The notes beneath the pieces were generated by a model. It did no database searches and was not told the origin of the DNA. It saw only the letters and a program-made list of their open reading frames with translations. A program made the position numbers and the translations under genes. Of a stretch of DNA of 64,000 bases, positions 63,458 to 64,000 are shown piece after piece. The stretch spans positions 25,433,953-25,497,952 of the forward strand of contig NC_088307.1 of NCBI RefSeq assembly GCF_032854445.1, read 5' to 3'. This stretch comes from Liolophura sinensis (Eukaryota > Mollusca > Polyplacophora > Chitonida > Chitonidae). Each line of letters starts with the position of its first letter. The stretch's first letter is position 1.

Positions 63458-63647
63458 TTTATTTATTTATTTATTTATTTGATTGGTGTTTTACGCCGTA
63501 CTCAAGAATATTTCACTTATACGACAGTGGCCAGCATTATGGTGGGAGGAAACTGGGCAGAGCCCGGGGGAAACCCGAGAATCTGCAAGACTTTCCACTT
63601 ACGGCCGGAGAGGAAGCCAGCATGAGCTGGACTTAAACTCACAGCGT
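63457..63647 (-). mobile_element. tRNA-derived SINE cut off at the B box, with long direct repeats
   Basis: Good match from the TTTA tail through GATTGGTGTTTTACGCCGTA, GGTGGGAGGAAACTGGGCAG and AGCCAGCATGAGCTGG to ACTTAAACTCACAGCG, where it stops at the B-box region. A 27-bp direct repeat with two mismatches flanks it (63431-63457 and 63649-63675). Confidence 0.88.
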
Positions 63648-64000
63648 AAATGGCTTTGTGGAATCAGCACCAAGAATATACTGTGTAAAGCACACTATTG
63701 TCAAGCACATCACATACAGTTTATCATCCAGCACATTACACAAGACTACACCTACAAGACTTCTCCCTCTTATATCTCCAGGGGCATACACATACAAGTA
63801 AGGTAGTGTGAGGGATGGGGTGTAAACAAAGAGCAATAAACAGTAGTTCTTCCGTTTATCGCACACCTGTGACACGCTTTTCTCGTCTTCTAAACCCCTG
63901 ATTTTTGTTTTTGATTTTCTGCCAAGATAAGAGCTCACATGGAACCTTTATAGATATAGATGTTTAAGGTCATACAGGTGCCAAATTTTGTGCATGAGAA

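Larger units (their letters stand above)
42794..64000 (-). other. Intron or 5' flank upstream of DDR exon A
   Basis: The acceptor at 42794-42795 shows that at least one more exon lies to the right, in this stretch or beyond. I cannot identify it securely. Repeats occur at 46.35, 47.36, 48.1-48.9, 51.35, 57.86, 59.8-60.2, 62.5 and 63.06-63.65 kb. The stretches 43.0-46.3, 49.1-51.3, 51.5-57.8 and 60.2-62.4 kb show no supported gene or transposon. Confidence 0.7.

Overview
This is animal nuclear DNA: AT-rich, with long introns, GT-AG splice sites, SINEs, microsatellites and many minisatellites. The conserved exons and a tRNA-derived SINE with an AAATA-type tail fit a lophotrochozoan invertebrate such as a mollusc or brachiopod. 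That placement is inference; the species cannot be read from the window.

One gene is recognisable. It lies on the minus strand and encodes a discoidin domain receptor (DDR), a collagen-sensing receptor tyrosine kinase. Seven coding exons, from 42793 down to 2547, join in phase (junction phases 2, 0, 0, 1, 1, 1; exit phase 1) into 532 codons. They encode, in order, the N-terminal discoidin (DS) domain (exons A-D), the DS-like domain (exon E), an extracellular stalk (exon F), and the rest of the stalk, the transmembrane helix and the start of the cytosolic juxtamembrane region (exon G). Signal-peptide and 5' exons are not securely seen to the right. Kinase exons are not found in 1-2546 and must lie left of the window. 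No other protein gene or intact RNA gene is supported.

Layout: 1-2546 intron downstream of exon G; 2547-5456 exons G, F and E; 5434-6016 a minisatellite built from the splice acceptor and first codons of exon E; 8705-8852 exon D; 8853-25281 a 16.4 kb intron holding most minisatellites, including a 41-bp satellite in a three-unit higher-order pattern; 25282-25371 exon C beside a full-length SINE; 25372-34979 intron with a duplicated 39-bp array; 34980-35121 exon B; 35122-42687 intron ending in a 25-bp array next to exon A; 42688-42793 exon A; 42794-64000 upstream intron or 5' flank with 29-bp, 126-bp and 22-bp arrays.

The most unusual object is the array at 5434-6016. Twelve 39-bp units each repeat an intact-looking 3' splice site plus the first coding bases of exon E, mixed with five 23-bp deletion units. 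This gives one receptor exon a ladder of competing acceptors, of which only three keep the reading frame.
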